DNA from: Dicaeum eximium
Lineage: Eukaryota > Chordata > Aves > Passeriformes > Dicaeidae
Direction: 5' to 3'
Assembly: GCA_013396995.1 (NCBI GenBank)
Contig: VWZP01006706.1
Location: 248,001 to 312,000 of the forward strand
DNA length: 64,000 nucleotides
This document shows, one piece after another, positions 63,647 to 64,000 of this stretch (position 1 is the first letter of the stretch; each line of letters opens with the position of its first letter). The notes under the pieces were generated by a model, which ran no database searches, was not told the origin of the DNA, and was given only the letters and a program-made list of their open reading frames with translations. Position numbers and translations under genes: made by a program.

Positions 63647-64000
63647 TTGTTTTGGGATCCACATCCACACTTTTATGAGTGTATAACATACCAGGATGAT
63701 GTGCCTTGGCACTCGAGTTTGGCCTCTTTCTCCTCTGCATTCCGGTCCTGTACTCATTATAAAAGTAAAACACTTATCCATTGGATAGACAGAACTCCTG
63801 CCACAGTAGAATCCCTTCAGAGTTCGCTACAGCTGAGCACCCATTGTGTATTTTCATATTCAGGTACGTGTGTGTTTTTGCTCATGAATCCATACAAACT
63901 GCTGTGGAATGCGGCCCTGAACGCGTGGGAACGCTGGGCAGAGCTGCAGGCAGCGAGAACTGCCCTGGGCGCCAGAGGATTTGGAGAGCACTGCACTGCA
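63647..64000 (+). other. Open frame entering a CpG-rich segment at the window edge
   Basis: The frame after the TAG at 63644-63646 stays open for 118 codons to the end of the window. It contains one in-frame ATG at 63884, followed by MNPYKLLWNAALNAWERWAE and onward. From about 63900 the sequence turns GC-rich, with six CpG in roughly 70 bases, in contrast to everything to its left. No domain is recognised. It could be the start of a repeat, an alternative exon or chance. Confidence 0.3.

Larger units (their letters stand above)
42182..64000 (-). other. GRM8: GRM8 intron upstream of the TM7 exon (continues beyond the window)
   Basis: The large GRM8 exon for TM1-6 should lie upstream of the TM7 exon. 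No long open frame with 7TM-like sequence occurs between 42182 and 64000, so I read this whole stretch as one intron of more than 21.8 kb. It holds CR1 copies at about 45.1, 48.7 and 54.1-55.3 kb, a G-quadruplex motif, a GT-rich tract and several simple repeats. The stretches 42205-45101, 45401-48565, 48979-52395, 52946-54061 and 55316-63646 otherwise show nothing but AT-rich unique sequence. Confidence 0.8.

Noticed and set aside
42182..64000. miR-592, which lies in a GRM8 intron in mammals
   Set aside because: I looked for its mature sequence on both strands and did not see it. It sits in a more 5' intron in mammals.

Overview
The window is vertebrate nuclear DNA, most likely from a bird. 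It is AT-rich, and no open frame of gene length appears anywhere except as isolated exons. It carries many copies of the CR1 retroposon, including copies with the typical avian CR1 3' end, in which a CCAACCC-like block is followed by repeats of TCTATGATT. No operons, Shine-Dalgarno sites, phage genes or CRISPR arrays are present.

The one gene I can support is the 3' end of GRM8, which encodes metabotropic glutamate receptor 8, a presynaptic class C GPCR of the group III mGluRs. It lies on the minus strand. The exon at 41886-42181 encodes transmembrane helix 7 and most of the cytoplasmic tail. It has two usable 5' splice sites 49 bases apart. The upstream site joins a small terminal exon at 36914-36865 and gives the 8a tail, ending YVSYSNQAN. 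The downstream site keeps an in-frame stop and gives the 8b tail, ending VKSGSTS. The 3' UTR runs leftward from 36864, with a first AATAAA at 36569-36574. The earlier GRM8 exons, including the large exon for TM1-6, are not in the window, so everything from 42182 to 64000 reads as one intron that continues past the edge.

Layout: positions 1 to about 36.1 kb are the gene-poor flank downstream of GRM8. They hold CR1 fossils at 8.2, 20.5, 23.1-24.2, 25.6 and 35.85 kb, two blocks of higher GC at 4.4-5.4 and 16.6-17.1 kb, and several microsatellites. Positions 36.1-42.2 kb hold the two GRM8 exons, the 5 kb intron between them and the probable 3' UTR. Positions 42.2-64 kb are intron with CR1 copies at 45.1, 48.7 and 54.1-55.3 kb, a G-quadruplex motif, a GT-rich tract and, at the right edge, a short CpG-rich segment with an open frame that runs off the window.

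I found no undescribed multi-gene system. The most useful observations are the alternative-splicing arrangement of the GRM8 tail, how its two ends differ from the mammalian ones as I remember them, and a single unresolved base (N) between two nearly identical 39-base repeats, which may be an assembly artefact.
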